Source of the DNA: Bacillota bacterium
Lineage (GTDB): Bacteria > Bacillota > Limnochordia > Darwinibacteriales > Darwinibacteriaceae
NCBI GenBank assembly: GCA_012520315.1
Contig: JAAYOM010000036.1
Coordinates: 1 to 39,856 of the forward strand
Direction of reading: 5' to 3'
Length of the DNA stretch: 39,856 bases
Shown: positions 29,463-38,949 of the stretch, in pieces
Numbering within the stretch: the stretch's first letter is position 1
Layout: the number at the start of each line of letters is the position of its first letter
Notes under the pieces: generated by a model
Told to the model about the DNA's origin: nothing
Databases searched by the model: none
What the model saw: the letters and a program-made list of their open reading frames with translations, nothing else
Position numbers and translations under genes: made by a program

Positions 29463-29593
29463 GCTGCACTCCTCTATGTAAAAGGTTCTTTTTCTCATCC
29501 AACACTTTCTTCGGCTCATAGCCTAACGCCTGCCAGAAACCGCAAAAATCTTAGGCGTCAAGGCAAAACAAATCTAGTCCTTGAACTGGCCGA
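29463..29593. other. Intergenic region upstream of pcrA with inverted repeat
   Basis: This stretch separates the hisIE terminator from pcrA and should hold the pcrA promoter, but I found no good -35/-10 pair. It carries GCCTAA (29521-29526) and TTAGGC (29551-29556), and the overlapping ACGCC/GGCGT pair (29526-29530, 29554-29558), so two alternative hairpins can form. No LexA-type GAAC-N4-GTTC site was seen. Confidence 0.4.
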
Positions 29594-29638
29594 CAACAAA
29601 ACACCTTCCTGGCCAGAACGCCTCTGGCAGAAAGGTGT
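29594..29638 (-). terminator. Rho-independent terminator after hisIE
   Basis: On the minus strand ACACCTT (29638-29632) pairs with AAGGTGT (29607-29601). An inner GCCAG/CTGGC stem helps fold the loop, and TTTGTTG follows. It lies 17 nt downstream of the hisIE stop and closes the hpt-guaA-hisIE unit. Confidence 0.82.
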
Positions 29639-29654
29639 CTTCCAATTTTCTCAG

Positions 29655-30290
29655 TTAGTTCCCCGACAGACTGGAACGGCCTAGCAGTTCCTCCCAGATG
29701 TTTTCCAGCCTGATTCTCCGATACACAAGAAGGACTAGAAGGTGATACAGTAGGTCGCTGACTTCATAAATAAGTTCCTCGTCACCCTCATTCTTCCCGG
29801 CAATGATTACTTCTGTAGCCTCTTCACCCAGGGCTTTCAAAATCTTATCTAAACCATTTTCCATTAGGTAGTTGGTGTAAGAGCCTACCTTAGGAGAACG
29901 CCGTCTATCCTCGATTGATGCATAGAGCCATGAAAGGGCTTCCCGGTTAGGCTGCAGATCTCTCTGATCAGGACCATCGGACATGATTAGATTGTGGAAG
30001 CAGCTGAAGTTATCGGTGTCGTCATCGCAGGCACCGTGGCCGTGCTGATCAACTGTAATCAGAAGGGTGTCCCGGTCGCAGTCCGCTGTAATCCGCCTCA
30101 CCTTCTGAATATTGCCTGACTCGGCCCCTTTCTTCCAGATTTCCTGGCGCTTACGACTGTAAAACCAGGTTTCACCAGTCTGCAAAGTTCGATTCAGAGC
30201 CTCTTCATTCATATAAGCCATCATCAGTACAGTGCCTTGGGTATCTTGAATTATGGCTGGCACAAGACCATTTTTGTCATATTTGATCAC
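29655..30290 (-). CDS. hisIE: HisIE bifunctional protein with altered HisI metal motif
   Basis: HisIE normally catalyses steps 2 and 3 of histidine synthesis: pyrophosphohydrolysis of PR-ATP and ring opening of PR-AMP. The HisI half (residues 1 to about 105) keeps YSRKRQEIWKKGAESGN and the Mg-binding DCDRDTLL. However, the usual ACHTGxxSCF zinc/catalytic motif is replaced by AC88-DDDTDNFS-C97F, with two extra residues and no His. The HisE half (about 115-211) looks intact (GSYTNYLMENGLDKILKALGEEATE, VSDLLYHLLVLL). GTG at 30290 has GGGGGT upstream. It lies 15 nt after guaA and far from any his operon in this window. Identity is clear; activity of the HisI half is uncertain. Confidence 0.88.
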   Translation of the reverse strand: MIKYDKNGLVPAIIQDTQGTVLMMAYMNEEALNRTLQTGETWFYSRKRQEIWKKGAESGNIQKVRRITADCDRDTLLITVDQHGHGACDDDTDNFSCFHNLIMSDGPDQRDLQPNREALSWLYASIEDRRRSPKVGSYTNYLMENGLDKILKALGEEATEVIIAGKNEGDEELIYEVSDLLYHLLVLLVYRRIRLENIWEELLGRSSLSGN

Positions 30291-30305
30291 CGCAATACCC
30301 CCAAT

Positions 30306-31526
30306 CTATTCCCACTCAATCGTAGCAGGCGGCTTGGAACTTATATCATAGACAACCCGATTTACTCCCCTCACTTCAGCCAGCAAGCGCTGGCTGATCT
30401 TGTCCAGCAGATCATAGGGAACCCTAACCCAGTCAGCACTCATAGCGTCTAAGCTAGTCACAAAACGCAAGGCGGCAACATATTCATAAGTGCGCTCACC
30501 ATCCCTAACTCCTACAGTGCGCGTATCTGTCAGGACAACCAGTGCCTGCCAAATCTTCCGGTACCAGCCTGCCTGGCGAATCTCCTCCATGGCAATGGCA
30601 TCAGCTTGCCTGAGAATGTCAAGTTTTTCCTGTGTGACAGCCCCGATAATGCGAATTGCCAGTCCTGGGCCTGGAAATGGATGTCTCCACAGTATCTCAT
30701 GGGGCAGCCCCAGAAGCTCACCTAAGGCACGCACTTCGTCCTTAAACAGAGGGGCAAATGGCTCTACAAGTTCCAGCGCAAAATCAGCGGGCAATCCGCC
30801 CACATTGTGATGGGACTTCACTTTCTTCCCCTGGGCATTGCCGCTCTCGTAAACATCGGAGTAGAGTGTTCCCTGTACGAGAAAGGCTGCATCTCCGACT
30901 TTTGCCGCTTCTTCTTCAAAGACTCGGATAAACTCCGTACCAATTATTTTCCTTTTTTGCTCTGGATCCTCTATTCCCTGCAGTTTCTCCAGAAAGCGCT
31001 CCCTTGCGTCGACGTGAACAAGGGGAATACCAAACTGATCTTGGAAAGCAGTCACAAGCTGCTCCGTTTCCCCCGCACGCATGAGTCCATGGTCTACATA
31101 GACACAGGTGAGCTGATCCCCAACGGCCCTGTGAACTAAAACCGCAGCTACTGAAGAGTCAACTCCCCCGCTCAGCCCGCAAATGACCTTTCCTTTGCCT
31201 ACCTGAGCCTTAATGTCTGCTAGAGCCTGCTCCAGGAAGCTCTGCATGCTCCACTCCCGATCCTGCCCACAAACTTCACTTAAGAAAGCCTCTAAATCTC
31301 CAGATGAAAAAATGGGCACGGCTGTTTTTTCAAGCTCCCGAAGAACATCGTCCGAAACGCCTACGGGTATAACTCCACTGGTTTTCTTCTGCAGCTCCAA
31401 ACTTAAAGCGGAAGGGGGGGCAATTTCGCTATAAACCCCCAATTCACGCACCTTACGGGCTATTTGCAGGGCCTGGCCGGAGTCACCGTCGAGCACTAAA
31501 ATTCTCTTCAATCCGAAGCCCCCCAT
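30306..31526 (-). CDS. guaA: GMP synthase lacking most of the glutaminase domain
   Basis: GuaA converts XMP to GMP. The synthetase part (about residues 92-406) is complete: SGGVDSS PP-loop at 119-125, then [26 protein letters not shown] and the canonical C-terminus [11 protein letters not shown]. The N-terminal part is only about 90 residues instead of about 190. The first 35 resemble the start of a GATase domain ([27 protein letters not shown] in pieces), but the nucleophile motif GxCxGxQ and its catalytic His-Glu are absent. It should need free ammonia or a separate glutaminase. The ATG at 31526 overlaps the hpt stop (TAATG), so expression is coupled to hpt. Confidence 0.93.
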   Translation of the reverse strand: MGGFGLKRILVLDGDSGQALQIARKVRELGVYSEIAPPSALSLELQKKTSGVIPVGVSDDVLRELEKTAVPIFSSGDLEAFLSEVCGQDREWSMQSFLEQALADIKAQVGKGKVICGLSGGVDSSVAAVLVHRAVGDQLTCVYVDHGLMRAGETEQLVTAFQDQFGIPLVHVDARERFLEKLQGIEDPEQKRKIIGTEFIRVFEEEAAKVGDAAFLVQGTLYSDVYESGNAQGKKVKSHHNVGGLPADFALELVEPFAPLFKDEVRALGELLGLPHEILWRHPFPGPGLAIRIIGAVTQEKLDILRQADAIAMEEIRQAGWYRKIWQALVVLTDTRTVGVRDGERTYEYVAALRFVTSLDAMSADWVRVPYDLLDKISQRLLAEVRGVNRVVYDISSKPPATIEWE

Positions 31527-32041
31527 TAGTTGCGTACCACGCCTATATAAGGCAGCTCTCTGTATTTATGACTAAAATCTAGGCCGTAACCTATTACAAA
31601 CTCATCTGGAATAGTAAAGCCCACGTAATCCGGGACAAATTCAGTCTGCCTGCGGTCAGGTTTGTCCAGCAAGACTGCGGTTTTAATGCTGGCTGGCTTA
31701 CGCGAAAGAAGCAGTTGGGACAGATACGACAGAGTCAGGCCTGAGTCGATAATATCCTCTACGATCAGAATATCCCGGCCTGCTATCGGTGTATCTAAGT
31801 CCTTGAGCAACTGCACCACACCGGAGGTCTTTGTCGCTTGTCCATAACTTGATGTCGCCATAAAATCAACTTCCAGCGGAACCGCAATCTCCCGAATCAA
31901 GTCGCTCAAAAAGATTACTGCCCCTTTTAGTATGCCCACCGCAACTAGATCCTTATCAGCGTAGTCTGAACTGATCTCTTCACCAAGTTCTTTGACACGT
32001 TTCGCTATCTCGTCCGTCCCCAGCAAAACCTCAATCTGCAA
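31526..32041 (-). CDS. hpt: Hypoxanthine phosphoribosyltransferase
   Basis: Hpt salvages hypoxanthine and guanine to IMP and GMP using PRPP. The 171-residue protein has the PRPP-binding loop [23 protein letters not shown] and the C-terminal [28 protein letters not shown]. The chosen start is TTG at 32041, 9 nt after GGAGGT; another TTG at 32047 is too close to that site. A candidate promoter lies at 32087-32116. The gene heads hpt-guaA-hisIE, and its stop overlaps the guaA ATG. Confidence 0.96.
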   Translation of the reverse strand: MQIEVLLGTDEIAKRVKELGEEISSDYADKDLVAVGILKGAVIFLSDLIREIAVPLEVDFMATSSYGQATKTSGVVQLLKDLDTPIAGRDILIVEDIIDSGLTLSYLSQLLLSRKPASIKTAVLLDKPDRRQTEFVPDYVGFTIPDEFVIGYGLDFSHKYRELPYIGVVRN

Positions 32042-32086
32042 ACCCAAATCACCTCCGGTTTTCGTAAATACTCCTTCGCCACGCCC

Positions 32087-32116
32087 TCTATATTCCCCTT
32101 GTAAATGCAGTGTTAA
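32087..32116 (-). promoter_or_regulatory. Candidate sigma-A promoter for hpt-guaA-hisIE
   Basis: TTAACA (32116-32111) and TATAGA (32092-32087) are separated by 18 nt, immediately downstream of the groEL terminator. Five of six and four of six consensus bases match. Confidence 0.5.
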
Positions 32117-32119
32117 CTT

Positions 32120-32171
32120 AAAAAGGGGCTGCTGCTAAGTGAACATTATACGTTCAGCTTGCAACAGCCCC
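32120..32171 (-). terminator. Rho-independent terminator of groESL
   Basis: A long stem begins with GGGGCTG/CAGCCCC at its base (32171-32165 and 32131-32125) and includes a TGAAC/GTTCA upper stem around an about 7-nt loop. Five T residues (32124-32120) follow on the minus strand. It lies about 70 nt after the groEL stop. Confidence 0.9.
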
Positions 32172-32241
32172 GCTCCCCACACGAATTGTGAGGTTTTGTA
32201 TGCTTACAACGACGGTTCGCTGTGAACCATCATCTTTGTTC

Positions 32242-34175
<1,934 letters not shown>

Positions 34176-34205
34176 CTACGTGTACCTCCTTCAAATACTC
34201 TCTTG

Positions 34206-34232
34206 TTAGCACTCATTGATGGTGAGTGCTAA
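34206..34232. promoter_or_regulatory. CIRCE operator (HrcA-binding site)
   Basis: A perfect inverted repeat TTAGCACTC-N9-GAGTGCTAA matches the CIRCE consensus exactly. It lies 30 nt before the groES start and just downstream of the -10 box, where bound HrcA would block transcription initiation. Confidence 0.98.
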
Positions 34233-34243
34233 ATCTATACCAT

Positions 34244-34272
34244 ATATTAATCAACCGCCCCAGCATTTGCAA
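34244..34272 (-). promoter_or_regulatory. Candidate groESL promoter
   Basis: TTGCAA (34272-34267) and TAATAT (34249-34244) are separated by 17 nt and placed so that the CIRCE element starts about 11 nt after the -10 box, the usual geometry for sigma-A promoters with CIRCE. Confidence 0.6.
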
Positions 34273-34348
34273 GTCTCTCCACAGTGCAAAAATTGGAATA
34301 GTTGGTTGATTTCGGCCAAAATCTCAGATTATGTTCCCAATACTAGCG

Positions 34349-35050
34349 TTACCTCGCTAAACCACCCCAACCTGATTCCTGGTTCCAGACAACCACGCCC
34401 GAACTGCAGTTTAGCTCAAGGCAGAACTCTAGATCCGCATGGAGTCCAAGGCTGGTCAGGCGCTGTCCATGGAGACTCTGTCTTAGCTCTTCCCGAGGTA
34501 TCCCTTCGTAGATCAAAAGTGCGCTCTTGGCACCATCCCCAAGCTCCCCAGGCTGCAGCATGCTGAGGATCAGGCCTGCACACCAGGTATCTTCTAAGGA
34601 GAAGGTTCCCTTAAGTCCGGCCGGCAATAGAATCACATCGTTACCCTGCTCCAGGACATACTCAGCGACTGCTTGCGCCGAACGGAGACAAGCCAAGACT
34701 ACTTCCCGGGAACCTTTGGCGCCATGAATCGCCGCGGTTCCGTTGGTGGTTGTGCAAACCAGGTCACCTCCGGAATATTCCTTTCCATAATGCTCCAGGG
34801 GCGAGTTGCCAAAGTCAAAACCGGGGATTCTCAAAGCCTGCCTTTCCCCGGCCAAAAGATAGTTGGGTTGAGCCCCTTTCAGGGCCCAGGCTTCCTCCAC
34901 ATCAGTAACGGGAAAAAACCTGTCCATCCCAGCCTCAAGGGCGGTCAGGACAGTAGTGGTAAAGCGAAAGACGTCAATTACAACGGCAGTCTTGCCTGCC
35001 AACTCATGCAGGCCAAACTCAGCTGGACTCAAAATCACTTCTGCTCGCAT
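34349..35050 (-). CDS. comB: 2-phosphosulfolactate phosphatase (ComB family)
   Basis: ComB dephosphorylates 2-phospho-3-sulfolactate, a step of coenzyme M synthesis in methanogens; in bacteria it can supply sulfolactate. The 233-residue protein has VVIDVFRFTTTVLTAL, the LLAGERQALRIPGFDFGNSP block, TTTNGTAAI and an ATP-independent phosphatase-like layout matching the family. It closes the tsaEBD unit: ATG at 35050 follows the tsaD stop by 9 nt. I saw no clear terminator in the 173 nt before groES. No ComA partner is visible here. Sulfolactate is a known spore component in Bacillus, so a sporulation link is plausible but only inferred. Confidence 0.88.
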   Translation of the reverse strand: MRAEVILSPAEFGLHELAGKTAVVIDVFRFTTTVLTALEAGMDRFFPVTDVEEAWALKGAQPNYLLAGERQALRIPGFDFGNSPLEHYGKEYSGGDLVCTTTNGTAAIHGAKGSREVVLACLRSAQAVAEYVLEQGNDVILLPAGLKGTFSLEDTWCAGLILSMLQPGELGDGAKSALLIYEGIPREELRQSLHGQRLTSLGLHADLEFCLELNCSSGVVVWNQESGWGGLAR

Positions 35051-35059
35051 AACATCACC

Positions 35060-36079
35060 CTAGTTGTCGCCTAAGCGTAAATTCGCAACTGCATTTAAGG
35101 AGTTGTCACTTCGCCTGCCGGCAAGATAGCTAAAATAACCAGCGCTGCCAATCATAGCTGCATTATCAGTACACAAGTGCACAGGCGGGTAGAGGAGCTC
35201 CATACCCCTTTTTTCCGCTTCTTCCCGTACATGGTTTCTAAAGGTGGCATTAGCAGCTACCCCACCGGATAACACTACCTGATCCACTCCATGTCCTTCT
35301 GCTGCCAGCATGAGTTTTTGAGTCAGCACATCAATAATTGCCCATTGAAAACTGGCCGCGAAATCAGGCAGATTCACTTCTTCCCCTTTTTGCTTGGCTT
35401 CGTTCAAGAAGTTAAGGGCCGCGGTTTTCAAGCCGCTGAAAGAAAAGTCAAAGTTGTCCTTTTCCAAAAGACCCCTGGGGAAAGAGACAGCCTTAGGATT
35501 CCCCCCCTGGGCCAGCTTTTCAATCTGGGGTCCGCCTGGGTAAGGCAGACCAAGGACACGGGCTACCTTGTCAAAGGCTTCCCCCGCAGCATCGTCTCTG
35601 GTGCGCCCGAGAATGTCATACTCCCCAAGGCGTGGAATCAGGAGCAGATCTGTATGACCGCCTGAAACCGTCAAACATACAAGCGGAGCCTTCACCTCTT
35701 GACCGCCCAAAAGGTTTGCATAGATATGCCCTTCAATATGATTGACGCCGACCAGGGGAATACCTGTGGCAAAAGCCAGCGCTTTCGCGGCAGCCACTCC
35801 CACCAGCAAACTGCCTACTAGTCCTGGACCATAGGCGACTGCGATCACTTCAATATCGGCCAGGGTGACCCCAGCCTCTGCCAGTGCTTCGTTAATGACC
35901 GGAAACATGGCTTCAATGTGGTGCCTTGAGGCGATCTCGGGGACCACTCCCCCATATTTTTGATGAATATCGATTTGCGACAAAACAATGTTCGATAGAA
36001 TCTGTGTACCGTCTTTGATGACGGCAGCTGCTGTTTCGTCACAGCTAGTTTCAATTCCCAGTGTTAGTCCGCTGTGCAC
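35060..36079 (-). CDS. tsaD: tRNA N6-threonylcarbamoyladenosine transferase TsaD
   Basis: TsaD transfers the threonylcarbamoyl group to A37 of ANN-decoding tRNAs with TsaB and TsaE. The 339-residue ASKHA-fold protein has the start LGIETSCDETAAAV, the metal-binding H114-x3-H118 (NHIEGH) and SGGHTDLLL. It also has FSFSGLKTAAL, VLSGGVAANATFR and a late metal aspartate in TDNAAMIGSAG. GTG at 36079 overlaps the rimI end by 29 nt. Length is normal for the family. Confidence 0.97.
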   Translation of the reverse strand: MHSGLTLGIETSCDETAAAVIKDGTQILSNIVLSQIDIHQKYGGVVPEIASRHHIEAMFPVINEALAEAGVTLADIEVIAVAYGPGLVGSLLVGVAAAKALAFATGIPLVGVNHIEGHIYANLLGGQEVKAPLVCLTVSGGHTDLLLIPRLGEYDILGRTRDDAAGEAFDKVARVLGLPYPGGPQIEKLAQGGNPKAVSFPRGLLEKDNFDFSFSGLKTAALNFLNEAKQKGEEVNLPDFAASFQWAIIDVLTQKLMLAAEGHGVDQVVLSGGVAANATFRNHVREEAEKRGMELLYPPVHLCTDNAAMIGSAGYFSYLAGRRSDNSLNAVANLRLGDN

Positions 36080-36530
36080 CTAATTCCCTCCACATGATCA
36101 AAGCATCTTCTTTATCGTCCTGATAATACTCCTTGCGAATTCCGTTCGGAACAAAGCCTAGCTTGGTATAGAGTGCCTGGGCACCGTAATTTGTCACCCT
36201 GACTTCCAAGGTCATGGCAGTCACTCCGCGTTTTACCGCCTCCACGGTAAGTACGTCCATCAAACCCTGTCCTATCCCCTGGCGCCGGAAATTCGGATCA
36301 ACCGCGATATTGGTAATATGCCCCTCATCTAAAATAATCCAAATACCGGCATAGCCCACAATACGTTCGCCTACTGCAGCCACAATGTAAATGGCATTAT
36401 CGTTGCGGGTAAGCTCGCTGACAAAGATACTCCTGGACCAAGGAGTAGGAAAGCATTTGCCCTCAACGAGCTGGATCTGGGGAATATCTTCTACCGTCAT
36501 CGTGCGGTAAATTACGCTTGCTCCTTCCAT
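36051..36530 (-). CDS. rimI: RimI-family ribosomal protein S18-alanine N-acetyltransferase
   Basis: RimI is a GNAT acetyltransferase that acetylates the N-terminus of S18 and sometimes other proteins. The 159-residue protein has the acetyl-CoA loop RRQGIGQGLMDVL, the preceding ITNIAVDPNF strand and the C-terminal ARV-like TNYGAQALYTKLGFVPNGIRKEYY. ATG at 36530 overlaps tsaB by 19 nt; its stop overlaps tsaD by 29 nt. tsaE-tsaB-rimI-tsaD is a well-known cluster. Confidence 0.93.
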   Translation of the reverse strand: MEGASVIYRTMTVEDIPQIQLVEGKCFPTPWSRSIFVSELTRNDNAIYIVAAVGERIVGYAGIWIILDEGHITNIAVDPNFRRQGIGQGLMDVLTVEAVKRGVTAMTLEVRVTNYGAQALYTKLGFVPNGIRKEYYQDDKEDALIMWRELGAQRTNTGN

Positions 36531-37186
36531 CTACGTTCCGCCTCCGTTTGACGCATGTATGTGGGGTTCAAGGTAAAGGCATCGCTTTGTTCACCGGCTA
36601 AGAACTTCTGACGACCCAAATGTGCCACAGAACTTGGGCGCAGCACACTCAAAGCTGCAGGAACTGAGGATTGAATTTGCTCAGCATATTGAATTGCTCC
36701 ATCGCCGACAAAAAGGTGCTGTTCCTCAGGTTTCCCACTGTCCCGGCACCACTTTAAAACAGCCTGAAGTGAATCATAGGAGGGCTCATTTACTGCTGCG
36801 CCTCCTTGGAACGCCTGCCAAAAGACATGCTCGCGCCTGGCGTCAACCAGGGCAATCACAAGGCCTGGAAAATACTTAAACTGCCAACCATAACCTTCCA
36901 GGGTGGTGACACCGACTGCTGGAATTTTCAGTGCGTAGCTCAACCCCTTAGCGGTAGCCACACCAATACGCAGCCCGGTAAAGGAACCAGGCCCCGTCAC
37001 AACACTGAGTAAATTCAATTCGTCTACACTGATGCCTCCATCGGCCAGAAGCCTTTCCAGTGCAGGCAGCAGCCTTTCAGAATGGGTGGTGCGAATGTTT
37101 AAGACCGATTCGCCCACAAGCTCCTCTCCTTTAAGAAGCGCTACGCCACCGGTCATGGTGGAAGTATCTATACCTAAGACGTACAA
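36512..37186 (-). CDS. tsaB: tRNA t6A biosynthesis protein TsaB
   Basis: TsaB is the non-catalytic partner that binds TsaD and TsaE in t6A synthesis. The 224-residue protein has the ASKHA-fold start YVLGIDTSTMTGGVAL, HSERLLPALERLLAD and the GPGSFTGLRIGVATAKGLS motif. TTG at 37186 overlaps the end of tsaE by 13 nt, and its own 3' end overlaps rimI by 19 nt. Confidence 0.95.
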   Translation of the reverse strand: MYVLGIDTSTMTGGVALLKGEELVGESVLNIRTTHSERLLPALERLLADGGISVDELNLLSVVTGPGSFTGLRIGVATAKGLSYALKIPAVGVTTLEGYGWQFKYFPGLVIALVDARREHVFWQAFQGGAAVNEPSYDSLQAVLKWCRDSGKPEEQHLFVGDGAIQYAEQIQSSVPAALSVLRPSSVAHLGRQKFLAGEQSDAFTLNPTYMRQTEAERRWKEQA

Positions 37187-37653
37187 GGAAAAAGCCCCCT
37201 CAATTGTTCTTCAACTTGCCTGCCTCGCCCACCGCGGCCTGTGACAGTGAGCTTTCGCTCCTCTGTACCGAGGCTCTCCAGTTCTATATCGAGGCGCTCC
37301 TCCGGCAAATGATGCCGGAAGAGATCTCCCCACTCCACAACAGTAACTCCTGCACCGTAGAAGTATTCTTCATAGCCAACCTGCTCTAAGTCAAGATCAC
37401 TTTCCAGGCGGTACAGGTCAAAATGATAGAGAGGGAACTTTGTTCCCTCATACTCATTGATAATGGAAAAAGTGGGGCTTGTGACAGCTCCGGGGTCAAT
37501 GCCCAGACCTTGGCCAATGCCCTTAACCAGCAGGGTTTTACCTGCACCAAGTGTACCGTTGAGGTTCACCAAATCGCCAGGCAGCAGGCATTGGCTTAAG
37601 ATTTGGCCTATCTTCACAGTCTCTTCGGGGCTGGTTGATGTTAACTCTAGCAA
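37174..37653 (-). CDS. tsaE: tRNA t6A biosynthesis ATPase TsaE
   Basis: TsaE is the ATPase that resets the TsaBD complex. The 159-residue protein has the P-loop GTLGAGKTLL, SPTFSIINEY and HFDLYRLES, with a C-terminal extension beyond VVEWGDLF common in Bacillota. TTG at 37653 has AGGAGG 8 nt upstream. It follows the amidohydrolase by 21 nt and overlaps tsaB by 13 nt. Confidence 0.96.
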   Translation of the reverse strand: MLELTSTSPEETVKIGQILSQCLLPGDLVNLNGTLGAGKTLLVKGIGQGLGIDPGAVTSPTFSIINEYEGTKFPLYHFDLYRLESDLDLEQVGYEEYFYGAGVTVVEWGDLFRHHLPEERLDIELESLGTEERKLTVTGRGGRGRQVEEQLRGLFPCTS

Positions 37654-37674
37654 TGTTTTTTCCTCCTTGGCAAT

Positions 37675-38829
37675 TTAGCGTTGATACACTACTTCGCCAT
37701 GGATCAAGACCTGTTCCACCTGTGATTGAATATCAAGGGGATCTCCACTCCATACAGCCACATCTGCCATTTTTCCTACTTCCAGGGAACCATAACGGTC
37801 GTCAATGCCCAAAACGGCAGCTGGATTGATGGTAATAGCCTTGAGGGCCTCTTCATAGGGCAACCCGGCTTTCACCGCATAACCTGCTACCGTCGGCAAG
37901 TAACCGACCGGCACTACAGGATGATCCATCGTAATTGTCACCGGAACGCCAGCTTCCCACAGCACTCTAAGTGTATTAAAGGAAAGCTCCTGCAGCTCAA
38001 CTTTAGAGCGATTACTGAGAGTTGGTCCCACAATCGCCCATACGCCGGCCTCTTTCAGCTCTTTTGTAATCTTATGACCTTCTGTACAGTGCTCTATACT
38101 GATGTCCAAATTAAACTCCTTGGCAATTCTGAGTGCTGTCATAATGTCATCAGCCCGATGGGCATGGGCCCTGACAGGCAGCTCACGTTTTAAAGCTCTG
38201 GCCAGAACTTCCAGCTTCAGATCCCGTTCTGGTTTCTTGTCGGGATCTGCTTTAGCTTGTTCCATTTTGGCTATGTAATTCTGGGCCTTAACAAGATTGT
38301 CGCGCAAAAGTGCGGCAGTGGCCATTCTGGTGGAAGGTGACTTTTTCTGGCCGGAATACACCCGTTTGGGGTTTTCACCAAAGGCCACCTTCAGTCCGCC
38401 GTCTTCTTTGATGATCATTTCTTCTACAGTATTACCATAAAGATGGACAACTACGCCTTGTCCGCCCACAACGTTAGCGCTGCCGGGCAGAACACACATG
38501 GCAGTAACGCCTGACCTCAACGCTTCAGAGATTCCGTCTTCGTGAGGATTAATCGCATCTAAGGCCCTCATATGGGGGGTGATCGGATCTGTCATCTCGT
38601 TGCCATCCGACCCTTCGAAACCTAACCCCTCTTCATAGACACCTGCGTGTCCGTGGGCATCAATCATGCCCGGCATTACAATCTTGCCGGTGCCGTCAAT
38701 GACGGCGGCATTTTCCGGTATGTCAAACTCACCTACTCCGGCAATTTTCCCCTGATCGTCAATGAGTAAAGAACCTTGCTTGATTCCATCGGTGATAGTG
38801 TACAGTGTTGCATTCTTAATAACTAGCAA
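37675..38829 (-). CDS. Amidohydrolase family protein (imidazolonepropionase-like)
   Basis: The 384-residue metal-dependent hydrolase has the N-terminal beta sandwich and the metal motif DAHGHAG (H59 and H61). Further ligands appear in RAHAHRADD, ISIEHCTEGHK and the catalytic aspartate in TITMDHPVVP, ending in NPAAVLGIDDRYGSLEVGKMADV. The substrate is unknown; such proteins include peptidases and cyclic amide hydrolases. TTG at 38829 has GAGGGGG upstream. It lies 21 nt upstream of tsaE, so it is probably co-transcribed with the t6A genes, though no functional link is obvious. Confidence 0.9.
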   Translation of the reverse strand: MLVIKNATLYTITDGIKQGSLLIDDQGKIAGVGEFDIPENAAVIDGTGKIVMPGMIDAHGHAGVYEEGLGFEGSDGNEMTDPITPHMRALDAINPHEDGISEALRSGVTAMCVLPGSANVVGGQGVVVHLYGNTVEEMIIKEDGGLKVAFGENPKRVYSGQKKSPSTRMATAALLRDNLVKAQNYIAKMEQAKADPDKKPERDLKLEVLARALKRELPVRAHAHRADDIMTALRIAKEFNLDISIEHCTEGHKITKELKEAGVWAIVGPTLSNRSKVELQELSFNTLRVLWEAGVPVTITMDHPVVPVGYLPTVAGYAVKAGLPYEEALKAITINPAAVLGIDDRYGSLEVGKMADVAVWSGDPLDIQSQVEQVLIHGEVVYQR

Positions 38830-38949
38830 AATATCGCCCCCTCAATTTGCAGTAAACGTCAAATCATGCCAAGCCATTCAGCAGAATGCTTTGCATTCAT
38901 TACATAACTTTCATGTTCACCGCAGAGGGGCACAAATCCTGCCTAATTG
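38830..38949. other. Intergenic region with short hairpin
   Basis: These 120 nt between the glutamine-amidotransferase-like gene and the amidohydrolase contain a perfect 6-bp hairpin GAATGC-TTT-GCATTC (38884-38898) without a T-run. I found no convincing terminator or promoter, so the two genes may be co-transcribed. Confidence 0.35.

Noticed and set aside
29463-29593. SOS/LexA box upstream of pcrA
   Set aside because: No GAAC-N4-GTTC match; only a short unrelated inverted repeat was found.
38884-38898. Perfect 6-bp hairpin as a terminator before the amidohydrolase
   Set aside because: There is no following T-run on either strand, so it does not qualify as a Rho-independent terminator.
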